A stretch of DNA of 64,000 nt, from the NCBI GenBank assembly GCA_963830065.1, contig CAWHLA010000009.1, positions 124,001 through 188,000 on the forward strand. Direction: 5' to 3'. Shown here piece after piece: positions 21,672 to 29,356 of this stretch; the first letter of the stretch is position 1, and each line of letters opens with the position of its first letter. Source of the stretch: JACCZR01 sp963830065 (lineage in GTDB: Bacteria > Actinomycetota > Thermoleophilia > Solirubrobacterales > Thermoleophilaceae). The notes under the pieces are model-generated. The model did no database searches and had not been told where the DNA came from. It was given only the letters and a program-made list of their open reading frames with translations. A program made the translations under genes and the position numbers.

Positions 21672-21714
21672 CGCGCCGGCCCAGAACGGGCCGGCGCGCC
21701 GGATGCGGACTTCG

Positions 21715-22314
21715 CTAGTTGACCGTGCGGCTGTAGAAAAAGACGCTGAAGTCGGCAGCGTCGGTCTTGCCACCGTTGTCGTCCTCGACGACCACGCGCA
21801 GCTTGACCTGGTTCTCGCTCGCCGAGGAGCGGTTGCGCACCACGGAGACGATGGGCTCCAGGCCCGGGCTGGAATCGTTGCCGCCACCGGCGCCGGACTT
21901 CTGGCCGCTCGCCGCGAACGAGAGGTCCTCGACGCTGTCGACCTTCAGGAACCGGCCGGTGCCGGTGTTCGCGTTGAAGGTGACGTCGTAGACGCCCGCC
22001 TGAACACGCGCAACGGACACGCCGTTGGTGGTCGACGTCTGCTGGCCGCCGTAGTTGAGGACGCGCGGCGATGGGCCGGCGTCGATCGAGGCGTAGCCCT
22101 TCGGAATCGCGAGCAACGCGTTGGTGTCGCGGTTCTTGATCGTGCCGGTCCGGCCGCCACCCCCCTGGATGTCGGCGGTCGTGACCGCATCGTTCACGAT
22201 GTCACGGCTGTGGATGGTGTTGGCGGCATACGCCACTCCGCTCATGGCCACGAACAGCGCCACGAGCGCGACCGCCATTGCCGGCGACGGGCGCCGGCGG
22301 AAAAGCTTTCGCAT
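21715..22314 (-). CDS. Exported protein with RPSPA-type leader, paralogous leader to 20032-20568
   Basis: 199 residues. The signal peptide (FRRRPSPAMAVALVALFVAM then SGVAYAA) matches the neighbouring exported protein in sequence style. The mature part is beta-rich, with GVSVARVQAGVYDVTF aligning to TSVARVDAGRYQVIF of the other protein, so the two share more than the leader. A Gly/Ser-rich stretch around residue 140 (GQKSGAGGGNDSSPG) is low complexity. GGAGGAGTT in the 5' region is a plausible Shine-Dalgarno (about 22318-22326 on the minus strand). Function unknown; probably secreted or wall-associated. Confidence 0.7.
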   Translation of the reverse strand: MRKLFRRRPSPAMAVALVALFVAMSGVAYAANTIHSRDIVNDAVTTADIQGGGGRTGTIKNRDTNALLAIPKGYASIDAGPSPRVLNYGGQQTSTTNGVSVARVQAGVYDVTFNANTGTGRFLKVDSVEDLSFAASGQKSGAGGGNDSSPGLEPIVSVVRNRSSASENQVKLRVVVEDDNGGKTDAADFSVFFYSRTVN

Positions 22315-22389
22315 CTCGGAACTCCTCCTGCGTTCGGTTACAGACGTGACAACAGCCCGCCTGTCCCGGAGTCGCGGTGAGGAACCCCC

Positions 22390-23292
22390 CTACAGGCTCG
22401 GCCCTCCGGTGAACGGCTCTCCGCTGGGCTCGAGCAGCTCCTGCAGCCGCTCGATCTCGTCGGGGGCCATCGTGTAGCCGTGCTCGGTTTCGGGGTAGCG
22501 ACGCGCCCGCACATCCTCGGCGAATGCGCTCACGCCCTCGATCATCTGGTCGCGGATGTCCGCATACCGCTTGACGAAGCGCGCGGCGTGCCCGTCGTAG
22601 ATCCCAAGCAGGTCGTGGAACACCAGCACCTGGCCGTCGGTGGCCCCGCCGGCGCCGATGCCGATCACCGGGATGTCCATGCGCGGCATGAGCATCTCTG
22701 TGAGCGCGCTGGGCACCGCCTCGAAGACGATCGAGAAACAGCCGGCCTCCTGCAGCGCCACGGCGTCGCGCACCACTTCCAGGGCCCGCTCTGCCGTGCG
22801 GCCCTGCGAGCGATAGCCCCCCAAGGCCGTGGCGGTCTGGGGCGTGAGCCCCACGTGGCCCATGACCGGGATCCCGGCATCGGCGATCGCGCGCGCCCGC
22901 TGCACGGAAGTCCCGCCACGCTCGAGCTTGACCGCGTCGCAGCCGGCCTCCTTGACGAACCGCTGCGCGGTGGCGATGGCCTGCTCGTCGGACACCTCGT
23001 AGGAGCCGAAGGGCAGATCACCCACCAGGAACGGCGTCGTGAGGCCACGGCGCACGGCGGCCGCCAGCATCAGCAGCTCCTCCACGGTGACCGGGACGGT
23101 CGTGGGGTAGCCGAGGACGGTCATGGCGCCGGAGTCGCCGACCAGGACCAGGTCCACGCCGGCCTCCTCGGCCACCTGGGCGCTCGGGTAGTCGTAGGCG
23201 GTGACCATGGCCAGCGGCTCGCCGAGGGCCTTCTTCTCGCCCAGCCGGGTGAGGGTCACCGGCCGGCCCTTGCGCTCGGGTGCGTGGCTCAT
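22390..23292 (-). CDS. panB: 3-methyl-2-oxobutanoate hydroxymethyltransferase
   Basis: 300 residues, slightly longer than the usual ~265 because of a C-terminal extension. Family motifs are readable: MVTAYDYPSAQVAEEAGVD, VLVGDSGAMTVLGYPTT with Mg-binding Asp, LPFGSYEVS, GHVGLTPQTATALGGY and VIGIGAGGATDGQVLVFHDLLG. It forms ketopantoate from 2-oxoisovalerate and methylene-tetrahydrofolate, the first step of the pantothenate pathway. The ATG overlaps the panD stop, making it the last gene of the DUF2520-panC-panD-panB operon. Confidence 0.95.
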   Translation of the reverse strand: MSHAPERKGRPVTLTRLGEKKALGEPLAMVTAYDYPSAQVAEEAGVDLVLVGDSGAMTVLGYPTTVPVTVEELLMLAAAVRRGLTTPFLVGDLPFGSYEVSDEQAIATAQRFVKEAGCDAVKLERGGTSVQRARAIADAGIPVMGHVGLTPQTATALGGYRSQGRTAERALEVVRDAVALQEAGCFSIVFEAVPSALTEMLMPRMDIPVIGIGAGGATDGQVLVFHDLLGIYDGHAARFVKRYADIRDQMIEGVSAFAEDVRARRYPETEHGYTMAPDEIERLQELLEPSGEPFTGGPSL

Positions 23293-23669
23293 GACAGGAG
23301 CTCCCCGACCGCCGCGTCCACGTCGACGATCGCATTCGAGGCATCGACGTGGACAACGCGCGGCTCATACGAGGACAGCTCGGCCTCCTCGTACTCGGCG
23401 TACGAGACCACGATCACCTTGTCGCCCGAGTGCACCAGCCGCGCGGCGGCGCCGTTGACGCACACCTGGCCCGAGCCGGGGGCGCCTGCGATGGTGTAGG
23501 TCTCGAACCGGTTGCCGTTGTCGATGTCGAGCACGTGCACCATCTCGTGCTCGCGGATGTCGGCGGCCTCGAGCAGGTCGGAGTCCATAGTGATGGAGCC
23601 GACGTAGTTGAGGTCGCTGCCGGTGACCGTCGCACGGTGCACCTTCGATTTGAGCATCGTTCGTCTCAC
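23289..23669 (-). CDS. panD: Aspartate 1-decarboxylase proenzyme
   Basis: 126 residues. With the GTG 23669 start the N-terminus aligns to E. coli MIRTML, and the self-cleavage pair becomes Gly24-Ser25 (YVGSITMD), exactly the E. coli numbering; this and GGAGG 6 nt upstream favour GTG over the ATG four codons later. Cleavage generates the pyruvoyl group used to make beta-alanine. Lys9, in the KVHR segment, and the Tyr58-region catalytic residues seem present. It overlaps panC and panB by 4 nt each. Confidence 0.94.
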   Translation of the reverse strand: MRRTMLKSKVHRATVTGSDLNYVGSITMDSDLLEAADIREHEMVHVLDIDNGNRFETYTIAGAPGSGQVCVNGAAARLVHSGDKVIVVSYAEYEEAELSSYEPRVVHVDASNAIVDVDAAVGELLS

Positions 23670-24508
23670 TGCTTGCCTCCTGTCAGCACGACGTTGTCGA
23701 TGAGGCGCGCGCGCCCTACGCGGGCGGCAACCGCCAAGAGGGTGGAGCCGTTGACCGACTCGACGGGGGTGAGGTCCTCCGCCGATCGCAGCTCCAGGTA
23801 CTCGGGCTCGATCCCCGCGGACTCGAGCTCGCTACGGGCGGCGGCGAGCACGGACGAGGCATCCAGCTCGCCGCGGGCTACCGCGTGCTCGGCGGCGCGC
23901 AGGGCACCGCTGAGGCTGAGCGCCTGACGGCGCTCGGGATCGGACAAGTAGGAGTTCCGGGAGGACAGCGCGAGCCCCTCGGGGTCGCGCACGGTGGGCA
24001 GGACCTCGATCCGGACCGGCACGTCCAGGTCGCGGACCATGCGGCGGATCACCAGCGCCTGCTGGGCGTCCTTCTGGCCGAAGTAGGCGACCTGCGGCCG
24101 GGCCATGTTCAGCAGCTTCAGCACCACCGTCGCGACTCCCTCGAAGTGCTCGGCACCACGGCTCTCTCCCTCCAGCTGCTCGGTGATGCCGCTCACGCGC
24201 ACGGAGGTGGAGAAGCCGGCGGGGTACACCTCCTCCAGCGGCGGGGCGAACAGCACATCGGCCCCCTCGGCGTCCAGCAGCGCGGCGTCGCGGGCCTCGT
24301 CGCGGGGATAGGCCTCGAGGTCCTCGCTCTCCCCGAACTGGGTCGGGTTGACGAAGACCGACACGGCCACCGTGCCGCACTCCTCGCGGGCACGGCGCAC
24401 AAGGGACAGGTGCCCCTCGTGCAGCGAGCCCATGGTGGGGACGAGCCCCACGCTGGTTGCGCCGCTCAGCGCGTCGCGCAGCTCGGCCACGGTGCGCACG
24501 GTGATCAC
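23666..24508 (-). CDS. panC: Pantothenate synthetase
   Basis: 280 residues. The nucleotidyl-transferase signatures are present: VPTMGSLHEGHLSLVRRA (HxGH) near residue 23-40, VSVFVNPTQFG, FGQKDAQQALVIRRMV and the KMSKS-equivalent ALSSRNSYLS. It condenses pantoate and beta-alanine with ATP. Position between the DUF2520 gene and panD, with 4-nt overlaps, supports coupled translation. Confidence 0.95.
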   Translation of the reverse strand: MITVRTVAELRDALSGATSVGLVPTMGSLHEGHLSLVRRAREECGTVAVSVFVNPTQFGESEDLEAYPRDEARDAALLDAEGADVLFAPPLEEVYPAGFSTSVRVSGITEQLEGESRGAEHFEGVATVVLKLLNMARPQVAYFGQKDAQQALVIRRMVRDLDVPVRIEVLPTVRDPEGLALSSRNSYLSDPERRQALSLSGALRAAEHAVARGELDASSVLAAARSELESAGIEPEYLELRSAEDLTPVESVNGSTLLAVAARVGRARLIDNVVLTGGKQ

Positions 24509-25263
24509 GCGGGCACCTTGGCCAGCTCGCGGGTGTGCTCGACCATCACGTCGAAGAGCGCGAGAAGCTCGGGCGCGGACTCCTCGATCGCGGCGCGCTG
24601 GGCCGCCACGGTCTCCTCGTCGCCGCGGGCGACCGGCCCGGTGAGGGCGCGCTCGGGCCCCATCGAGGCCCAGTTCTCCACCGTCTGGCGCACCAGCGGC
24701 GCCAGCAGCTCACGGGCCTGGGCCGGCGACAGGTCGGCCCCGGCGGCGATTCGCTCGGCGGCGGCCTTGAGGGTGACCACGAAGTTCGAGGCCACCGAGG
24801 CGGCGGCGTGGTAGGCGGCCCGGCCGCGGTCGTCGATCTCGAAGGCGTTCATTCCCAGCGCGCCCGCGAGCTCCTCCGCCACGGCCAGCGCCTCCGCGCT
24901 CGACCCCGCGATGGCGCAGCCGGCGCCCGCGAAGGCCTCGGGGCCCTCGCCGCCGGTGAAGGTCTGCAACGGGTGCAGCCCGAACGCGTCCACGCCGGCG
25001 GGCTCGAGCGCGGTGAGCCGGGTGGCTCCGCTGGTGTGGCCGACGTAGGGCGCCGCGGCGGCCACGACCTCGGCGGCCACCGGGATCTCGGCGTCGGGGA
25101 CGCAGAGGATTATCGCCTCGCCGGAGGGGACCTCGCCCCGGCCCACCGGGCCGTCGACGGTCAGCCCGGCGGCTCGCAGCGCACGGGAAAGCGACGCGCC
25201 GAGACGGCCGCCGCCGACCACGCCCACGGAGGGGCGACTCGAAGAGCCTGTCTTGAGGTTCAT
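24505..25263 (-). CDS. Rossmann-like / DUF2520 domain protein
   Basis: 252 residues. The N-terminal Rossmann motif VGVVGGGRLGASLSRAL is followed by ILCVPDAEIPVAAE and GHTSGATRLTALEPAG, then FGLHPLQTFTG and a helical C-terminal domain (DUF2520) with AYHAAASVASNFVVTL. The architecture resembles 6-phosphogluconate- and ketopantoate-reductase-type dehydrogenases. No panE or ilvC copy is present in this operon, so a role in ketopantoate reduction is possible but unproven. ATG 25263 is chosen; a GTG five codons upstream is an alternative. It starts the pan operon. Confidence 0.8.
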   Translation of the reverse strand: MNLKTGSSSRPSVGVVGGGRLGASLSRALRAAGLTVDGPVGRGEVPSGEAIILCVPDAEIPVAAEVVAAAAPYVGHTSGATRLTALEPAGVDAFGLHPLQTFTGGEGPEAFAGAGCAIAGSSAEALAVAEELAGALGMNAFEIDDRGRAAYHAAASVASNFVVTLKAAAERIAAGADLSPAQARELLAPLVRQTVENWASMGPERALTGPVARGDEETVAAQRAAIEESAPELLALFDVMVEHTRELAKVPA

Positions 25264-25279
25264 GGTGCTGAGGTCCACT

Positions 25280-25295
25280 CCCGCGCCTGCGCGGG
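25280..25295 (-). promoter_or_regulatory. Hairpin in the 5' leader of the pan operon
   Basis: On the minus strand CCCGCG-CAGG-CGCGGG forms a perfect 6-bp GC stem with a 4-nt loop, ending about 16 nt before ATG 25263. A TATCAT hexamer lies about 22-27 nt upstream of it. It could influence translation initiation; no riboswitch family was recognised. Confidence 0.35.
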
Positions 25296-25337
25296 TAGCG
25301 GCCTGGCACAGATGATATCGCCGCCTTACCGCGCATT

Positions 25338-25343
25338 TAGGAT
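25338..25343 (+). promoter_or_regulatory. Putative -10 element (TAGGAT) for the LysE-to-Rex operon
   Basis: TAGGAT lies 8 nt before ATG 25352, with no Shine-Dalgarno sequence between. It heads a series of eight genes joined by 4-nt overlaps or nearly so. Confidence 0.5.
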
Positions 25344-25351
25344 CGGGGGCG

Positions 25352-25978
25352 ATGCCCGCGCCTGAGACCATGGCGGTCTTCGCCCTCGCGAGCCTGGCCC
25401 TGATCGCCTTTCCGGGGCCGTCGGTCTTCTACATCCTCGCCCGCAGCTTCGCGGGCGGCCGGCGGGCGGGCCTGGTCTCGATGCTGGGGGTGGAGGCGGG
25501 TGGCCTGGTGCACGTGGCGGCGGCCACGCTGGGCCTGTCGGCCCTGCTGGCCTCCTCGACGGTTGCCTTCGGAGTGGTCAAGTACGCGGGCGCGGCGTAC
25601 CTGATCTACCTCGGAATCAGCCGTCTGCGGGCCAAGGAGACGCCCGAGCTGCCGCCGGCGCGCGACGGCGCGGTCTTCCGCCAGGGCGTGCTGGTGAACG
25701 TGCTCAACCCGAAGACAGGCCTGTTCTTCCTCGCCTTCCTGCCGCAGTTCATCGACCCCGACGCCGGCTCCGCCTCGCTGCAGGCGGCCGTCCTGGGCCT
25801 GCTGTTCGTGGCCATCGCGTTCGTCAGCGACGGGCTCTACGCCTTGGTGGGGGGCAGCGTCGCCGAGCGCATCCGCCGCAGCCCGGCCTTCCGGCGCAGG
25901 CTGGACCGGGCCTCCGGAGTGATCCTGATCGGGCTCGGGGCGGTGGCCGCGCTGACCGGCTCGCGGCGAGCGGTGTGA
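25352..25978 (+). CDS. LysE/RhtB family amino-acid exporter
   Basis: 208 residues with about six hydrophobic helices. Diagnostic stretches: LIAFPGPSVFYILARSFAGGRRAGLVS at the N-terminus (the PGP motif of LysE/RhtB exporters), LIYLGISRLRA and VLVNVLNPKTGLFFLAFLPQFI. These carriers export amino acids or related metabolites; the substrate is not predictable. The stop overlaps the next gene (GTGA), so it is co-translated with the uracil-DNA glycosylase. Confidence 0.88.
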   Translation: MPAPETMAVFALASLALIAFPGPSVFYILARSFAGGRRAGLVSMLGVEAGGLVHVAAATLGLSALLASSTVAFGVVKYAGAAYLIYLGISRLRAKETPELPPARDGAVFRQGVLVNVLNPKTGLFFLAFLPQFIDPDAGSASLQAAVLGLLFVAIAFVSDGLYALVGGSVAERIRRSPAFRRRLDRASGVILIGLGAVAALTGSRRAV

Positions 25979-26631
25979 GCGCGCGCCCGGCGGCCGACCG
26001 CCGCGAGGACCTGATCGCGCTGATGCGCGAGATGCAGGAGAAGCACGAGTGTCCCCTGATCGCCACCCGCACCAAGCTGGTGTTCGGCGCCGGCAACGCC
26101 GACGCGGATCTGATGTTCGTGGGGGAGGCGCCGGGCTTCTACGAGGACCAGCAGGGGCTGCCCTTCGTGGGCCGGGCCGGGAAGCTGCTCGACCAGCTGC
26201 TGGTGGAGATCGGCCTCAGCCGGGAGGACACTTTCATCAGCAACGTCCTGAAGTGCCGGCCGCCCGACAACCGCGACCCGCTGCCCGACGAGATCGACGT
26301 CTGCAGGCCGTACCTGTTCCGGCAGATCGAGCTGATCGAGCCGAAGGTGGTCTGCACCCTGGGCAACTTCTCGCTCAAGCTGCTCACCCGCTCGAACACC
26401 GGCATCACGCGCGTGCACGGAGAGCCGCAGGAGCACGAGCTCGGGGGGCGGAGGGTCAAGCTCTATCCCCTGTTCCACCCCGCCGCCGCCCTGCGCGGGA
26501 CCGCGGTGCTGGAGCAGCTGCGTGAGGACTTCAGCCGGCTGCCGCCGCTGCTGGCCGAGCCGGAGCCTGAGCAGCCGCGGCCGGTGGCCCCCGAGCCGGA
26601 TCCCGCCAGCCAGATGGACCTCTTCGGCTGA
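25975..26631 (+). CDS. Uracil-DNA glycosylase, family 4 type
   Basis: 218 residues. Motif A is FVGEAPGFYEDQQGLPFVGRAG (split here: GEAPG, ~50-54; GLPFVGRAG, ~61-69) and motif B is HPAAAL. NVLKCRPPDNRDPLP and CRPYLFRQIELI contain two of the four iron-sulphur cysteines (Cys94, Cys110), and Cys26 (ECPL) is the third. The usual first cysteine of the CxxC pair is Lys23. The C-terminal ~30 residues are Pro/Glu-rich. It removes uracil from DNA, starting base-excision repair. GTG overlaps the LysE stop. Confidence 0.88.
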   Translation: MSARPAADRREDLIALMREMQEKHECPLIATRTKLVFGAGNADADLMFVGEAPGFYEDQQGLPFVGRAGKLLDQLLVEIGLSREDTFISNVLKCRPPDNRDPLPDEIDVCRPYLFRQIELIEPKVVCTLGNFSLKLLTRSNTGITRVHGEPQEHELGGRRVKLYPLFHPAAALRGTAVLEQLREDFSRLPPLLAEPEPEQPRPVAPEPDPASQMDLFG

Positions 26632-27035
26632 CCTCGGAGAGCTCAGCGCAGACCGAGGCCGCCGGGGCGGAGCTCGCCCGCGCGCTGGCCCCCGGGGACG
26701 TCGTGCTCGTCTCCGGGGAGCTCGGCACGGGTAAGACCACCTTCGTGCGCGGGGCGTGCCGCGCGCTGGGGGTGGAGGGGCCGGTGACCAGCCCGACATT
26801 CACGCTGGGCCAGCTGCTGCCCGGCGCCGAGGTCGAGGTCGCCCACCTCGACCTGTACCGGCTGGGGTCGCTGGCTGAGGAGGACCCGGGCGTGTTGGAC
26901 GACTACCTCACCCCGGAGCGGGTGGGCTTCGTCGAGTGGCCAGAGATCGCCGAGCCCGCGGGGCTGCGTGTGGCGGCGCGGGTACACCTCGAGCATCTCG
27001 GCGCCGACCGGCGGCGGCTGACGGTGACGCGGTGA
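26628..27035 (+). CDS. tsaE: tRNA t6A biosynthesis ATPase TsaE, probable CTG start
   Basis: 135 residues if started at CTG 26628, which overlaps the UDG stop as CTGA. The P-loop is SGELGTGKTTFVRGACRALG, then VTSPTFTLGQLL, VAHLDLYRLGS and VGFVEWPE, all TsaE hallmarks. The first canonical codon (GTG 26703) would begin inside the strand leading to the P-loop and delete the helix TEAAGAELARALAPGD that family members need, so CTG is preferred. TsaE works with TsaB and TsaD to make threonylcarbamoyladenosine at tRNA position 37. The stop overlaps the tsaB GTG. Confidence 0.9.
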   Translation: MTSESSAQTEAAGAELARALAPGDVVLVSGELGTGKTTFVRGACRALGVEGPVTSPTFTLGQLLPGAEVEVAHLDLYRLGSLAEEDPGVLDDYLTPERVGFVEWPEIAEPAGLRVAARVHLEHLGADRRRLTVTR

Positions 27036-27685
27036 ACGTGCTCGGCTTCGACACCTCCACGGCCGCCACCGCGGTGTGCGTCGAGCGCGCCGACGGCGAG
27101 AGCTTCGAGTACGTGCCCGCCGCCGAGGAGCTGGACGCTCGGCCCGGGCACGCGAGCGAGCTGCTCCCTCGCGTGGCGGCGCTGATGGAGGAGGCCGGGC
27201 TGACCTGGCCCGACGTCGACGCCGTGGCGGTGGGGGTGGGGCCGGGGGCGTTCACCGGCCTGCGCATCGGCGTGGCCACCGCGCGGTCGCTGGCCGTAGC
27301 CCGGGATGTGGAGCTGCGACCGGTTTCCTCGCTGCGCGCCCTGGCCGAGGGGATCGACGGTCCGCTGCGCCTGCCGGCGATCGACGCTCGCCGCGGTGAG
27401 GTATTCGGCGCGCTCTACGAGGGCGGAGAGGAACGCCTGGCGCCCGCCGCACGGAGTCCTCAGGACCTGGCTGCGCACGCCGCGGGGGCCCGGGCAGCGG
27501 GTACCGGAGCGTTACATTTCCGGGAGGCACTCGAGGCGGCCGGCGCCACGGTCGAGCCCGACGGGGCGCCGGCCCACGTGGTCCGCGCCCTGAACGTGTG
27601 CCGACTGGCGCGCAGGGTCCCCGCGAGGCCCCCCGCCACCGTGCTCCCCGACTACCTGCGACTTCCCGACGCAAAGCCCCGATGA
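27032..27685 (+). CDS. tsaB: tRNA t6A biosynthesis protein TsaB
   Basis: 217 residues. The ASKHA-fold N-terminus NVLGFDTSTAATAVCVE is followed by HASELLPRVAALMEEAGL, DAVAVGVGPGAFTGLRIGVATAR and the DARRGEVFGALYE segment, all typical of TsaB (YeaZ). It scaffolds TsaD and TsaE. GTG 27032 overlaps the tsaE stop (GTGA), and its own stop overlaps the rimI ATG. The length is within the family range. Confidence 0.92.
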   Translation: MNVLGFDTSTAATAVCVERADGESFEYVPAAEELDARPGHASELLPRVAALMEEAGLTWPDVDAVAVGVGPGAFTGLRIGVATARSLAVARDVELRPVSSLRALAEGIDGPLRLPAIDARRGEVFGALYEGGEERLAPAARSPQDLAAHAAGARAAGTGALHFREALEAAGATVEPDGAPAHVVRALNVCRLARRVPARPPATVLPDYLRLPDAKPR

Positions 27686-28149
27686 CGCAGACCCTCGACA
27701 TCCGCCGCCTGGCTTACGCCGACCTCCCCGGCGTGATTGCGATCGAGCGTCGCGCGTTCCCGACTCCCTGGTCGCTGGCGATGTTCGTGCTGGAGCTGAG
27801 CAAGCCGTCCGGGATCTGCCTGGCCGCGATGCGCGGCGATCGGTTGGTCGGCTACCTGGTCTGCGCCCGCTACGACCGGGTGTGGCACCTGATGAACGTG
27901 GCGGTCGACGACCGGCTCCGCCGCGAGGGCATCGCGACCGCGCTCATCGAGCGCCTGTTCGAGCTGGCCGACGGCCCCGGCGAGCAGTACACGCTGGAGG
28001 TGCGCACCTCGAACGGCGCCGCGATCGAGATGTACGAGGGCTTCGGCTTTCGCTCCGCGGGGCGCAGGCGCGCCTACTACCACGACAACCGTGAGGACGC
28101 CCTGATCATGTGGCGCACGGCGCCCGACCGGGCGACGGCGAGCGGTTGA
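27682..28149 (+). CDS. rimI: Ribosomal-protein-alanine N-acetyltransferase RimI
   Basis: 155 residues, GNAT fold. IERRAFPTPWSLAMFVLEL near the N-terminus, GYLVCARYDRVWHLMNVAVDDRLRREGIATAL (acetyl-CoA loop RREGIA) and LEVRTSNGAAIEMYEGFGFRSAGRRRAYY are the RimI signature. In E. coli it acetylates the N-terminal alanine of S18, with broader targets in actinobacteria. Its place between tsaB and tsaD is conserved in many bacteria. ATG overlaps the tsaB stop, and the gene ends in TTGA with tsaD. Confidence 0.92.
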   Translation: MTQTLDIRRLAYADLPGVIAIERRAFPTPWSLAMFVLELSKPSGICLAAMRGDRLVGYLVCARYDRVWHLMNVAVDDRLRREGIATALIERLFELADGPGEQYTLEVRTSNGAAIEMYEGFGFRSAGRRRAYYHDNREDALIMWRTAPDRATASG

Positions 28150-29114
28150 TCCTCGGGGTCGAGACCAGCTGCGACGACACATGTGCCGCCCTCGTCACCG
28201 ACGACGGCGAGGTGCTGTCGAACGTGGTGTCCTCGCAGGGGCTGGCCCACGCGCCCTTCGGCGGGGTGGTGCCCGAGGTGGCCTCGCGCCACCACCTGGA
28301 GCTGATCGACGCGGTGATCGCCGATGCCCTGGCCCGGGCCGGCGCCGGCCTGGACGAGGTGCAGCGCGTAGCGGTGACCCAGGGCCCCGGGTTGATCGGC
28401 GCACTGTTGGTGGGGGTGTCGGCGGCGAAGGCGCTGGCCGCGGCGCGGGGCCTGCCGCTGACGCCGGTCGACCATCTGCACGGCCACGTGGTGGCCAGCA
28501 CCTTGCAGCCCGACCCGATCGAGCTGCCCTACCTGGTGCTGGTGGCCAGCGGCGGCCACACCTTCATCGCGCGCGTGGACGAGCCCAGCTCCTACACGGT
28601 GCTCGGCCAGACCCTCGACGACGCCGCGGGTGAGGCGTTCGACAAGGGAGCGCGCCTGCTCGGCCTGCCCTATCCCGGCGGCCCCGAGCTCGACCGCCTG
28701 GCCCAGGGCGGGAACTCGGAGGCGTTCAGCTTCCCCCGGTCGGCGCCCGGCGACGGCCTGGACTTCTCCTTCAGCGGCCTGAAGACAGCGCTGCTCTACC
28801 GGCTCCGCGACGAGCCGGACGCCGACCGCGCCGACCTGGCCGCCTCCTACCAGCGGGCCATCGTGGAGTCGCTCACAGGCCGCGTCGAACAGGCGCTCGA
28901 GCGCGAGGGCCTGGATCGCCTGGCGCTGGGAGGGGGCGTGGCGGCCAACTCGGAGCTGCGCGATTCATCCCGCGCGATGGGGGTAACGGTGTCTGTTCCG
29001 CCCGTGGACCTCTGCACCGACAACGCCGCCATGATCGCCGCGGCGGCCCGCTTCCTCGAGCCGGTCGCCTATCCGGGCTACCTCGAGCTGGACGCGGCCG
29101 CCAGGCTCTCATGA
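28146..29114 (+). CDS. tsaD: tRNA N6-adenosine threonylcarbamoyltransferase TsaD
   Basis: 322 residues. TTG 28146 overlaps the rimI stop. The family opening ILGVETSCDDTCAAL is followed by FGGVVPEVASRHHLE with the metal-binding HxxxH-type segment, VTQGPGLIGALLVGVSAAKALA, VDHLHGHVVAS (second metal His), LVASGGHTF and the GLDFSFSGLKTALL region. Asp near DLCTDNAAMIA completes the metal site. TsaD transfers the threonylcarbamoyl group to A37 of ANN-reading tRNAs. The stop overlaps the glutaredoxin ATG. Confidence 0.95.
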   Translation: MILGVETSCDDTCAALVTDDGEVLSNVVSSQGLAHAPFGGVVPEVASRHHLELIDAVIADALARAGAGLDEVQRVAVTQGPGLIGALLVGVSAAKALAAARGLPLTPVDHLHGHVVASTLQPDPIELPYLVLVASGGHTFIARVDEPSSYTVLGQTLDDAAGEAFDKGARLLGLPYPGGPELDRLAQGGNSEAFSFPRSAPGDGLDFSFSGLKTALLYRLRDEPDADRADLAASYQRAIVESLTGRVEQALEREGLDRLALGGGVAANSELRDSSRAMGVTVSVPPVDLCTDNAAMIAAAARFLEPVAYPGYLELDAAARLS

Positions 29115-29356
29115 GCCGCGTGACCCTCTACGGCAAGCCCGGCTGCCACCTCTGCGACGACGCCCGCAAGGTGGTGGAGGCCGTGCGGGCCGACGTCGGC
29201 TTCGAGCTCTCCGAGGTGGACATCACCCTCGACCCGGTGCTCGCAAACCGGCTCGGCGAGCGGATTCCCGTGGTCGAGATCGACGGTACGGAGGTGTTCG
29301 AGTACTTCGTGGACGCCGGAGAGCTGCGCCGGCGCGTCGGTATGGTTTCTTCGTGA
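29111..29356 (+). CDS. Glutaredoxin-family thiol protein
   Basis: 81 residues. The redox motif CHLC (Cys12-Cys15, in GKPGCHLCDDARKVVE) and the cis-proline segment ERIPVVEIDGTEVFEYFVD define a short glutaredoxin-like (DUF836 type) thioredoxin fold. It is placed directly before rex, the NADH sensor, which suggests but does not prove a redox link. ATGA overlap with tsaD; the final codons contain the -10-like element of rex. Confidence 0.85.
   Translation: MSRVTLYGKPGCHLCDDARKVVEAVRADVGFELSEVDITLDPVLANRLGERIPVVEIDGTEVFEYFVDAGELRRRVGMVSS
29341..29346 (+). promoter_or_regulatory. Putative internal -10 element (TATGGT) for rex
   Basis: TATGGT inside the 3' end of the glutaredoxin gene lies 6 nt before GTG 29353. 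Rex could therefore be transcribed alone as a leaderless message as well as with the upstream operon. Confidence 0.4.
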
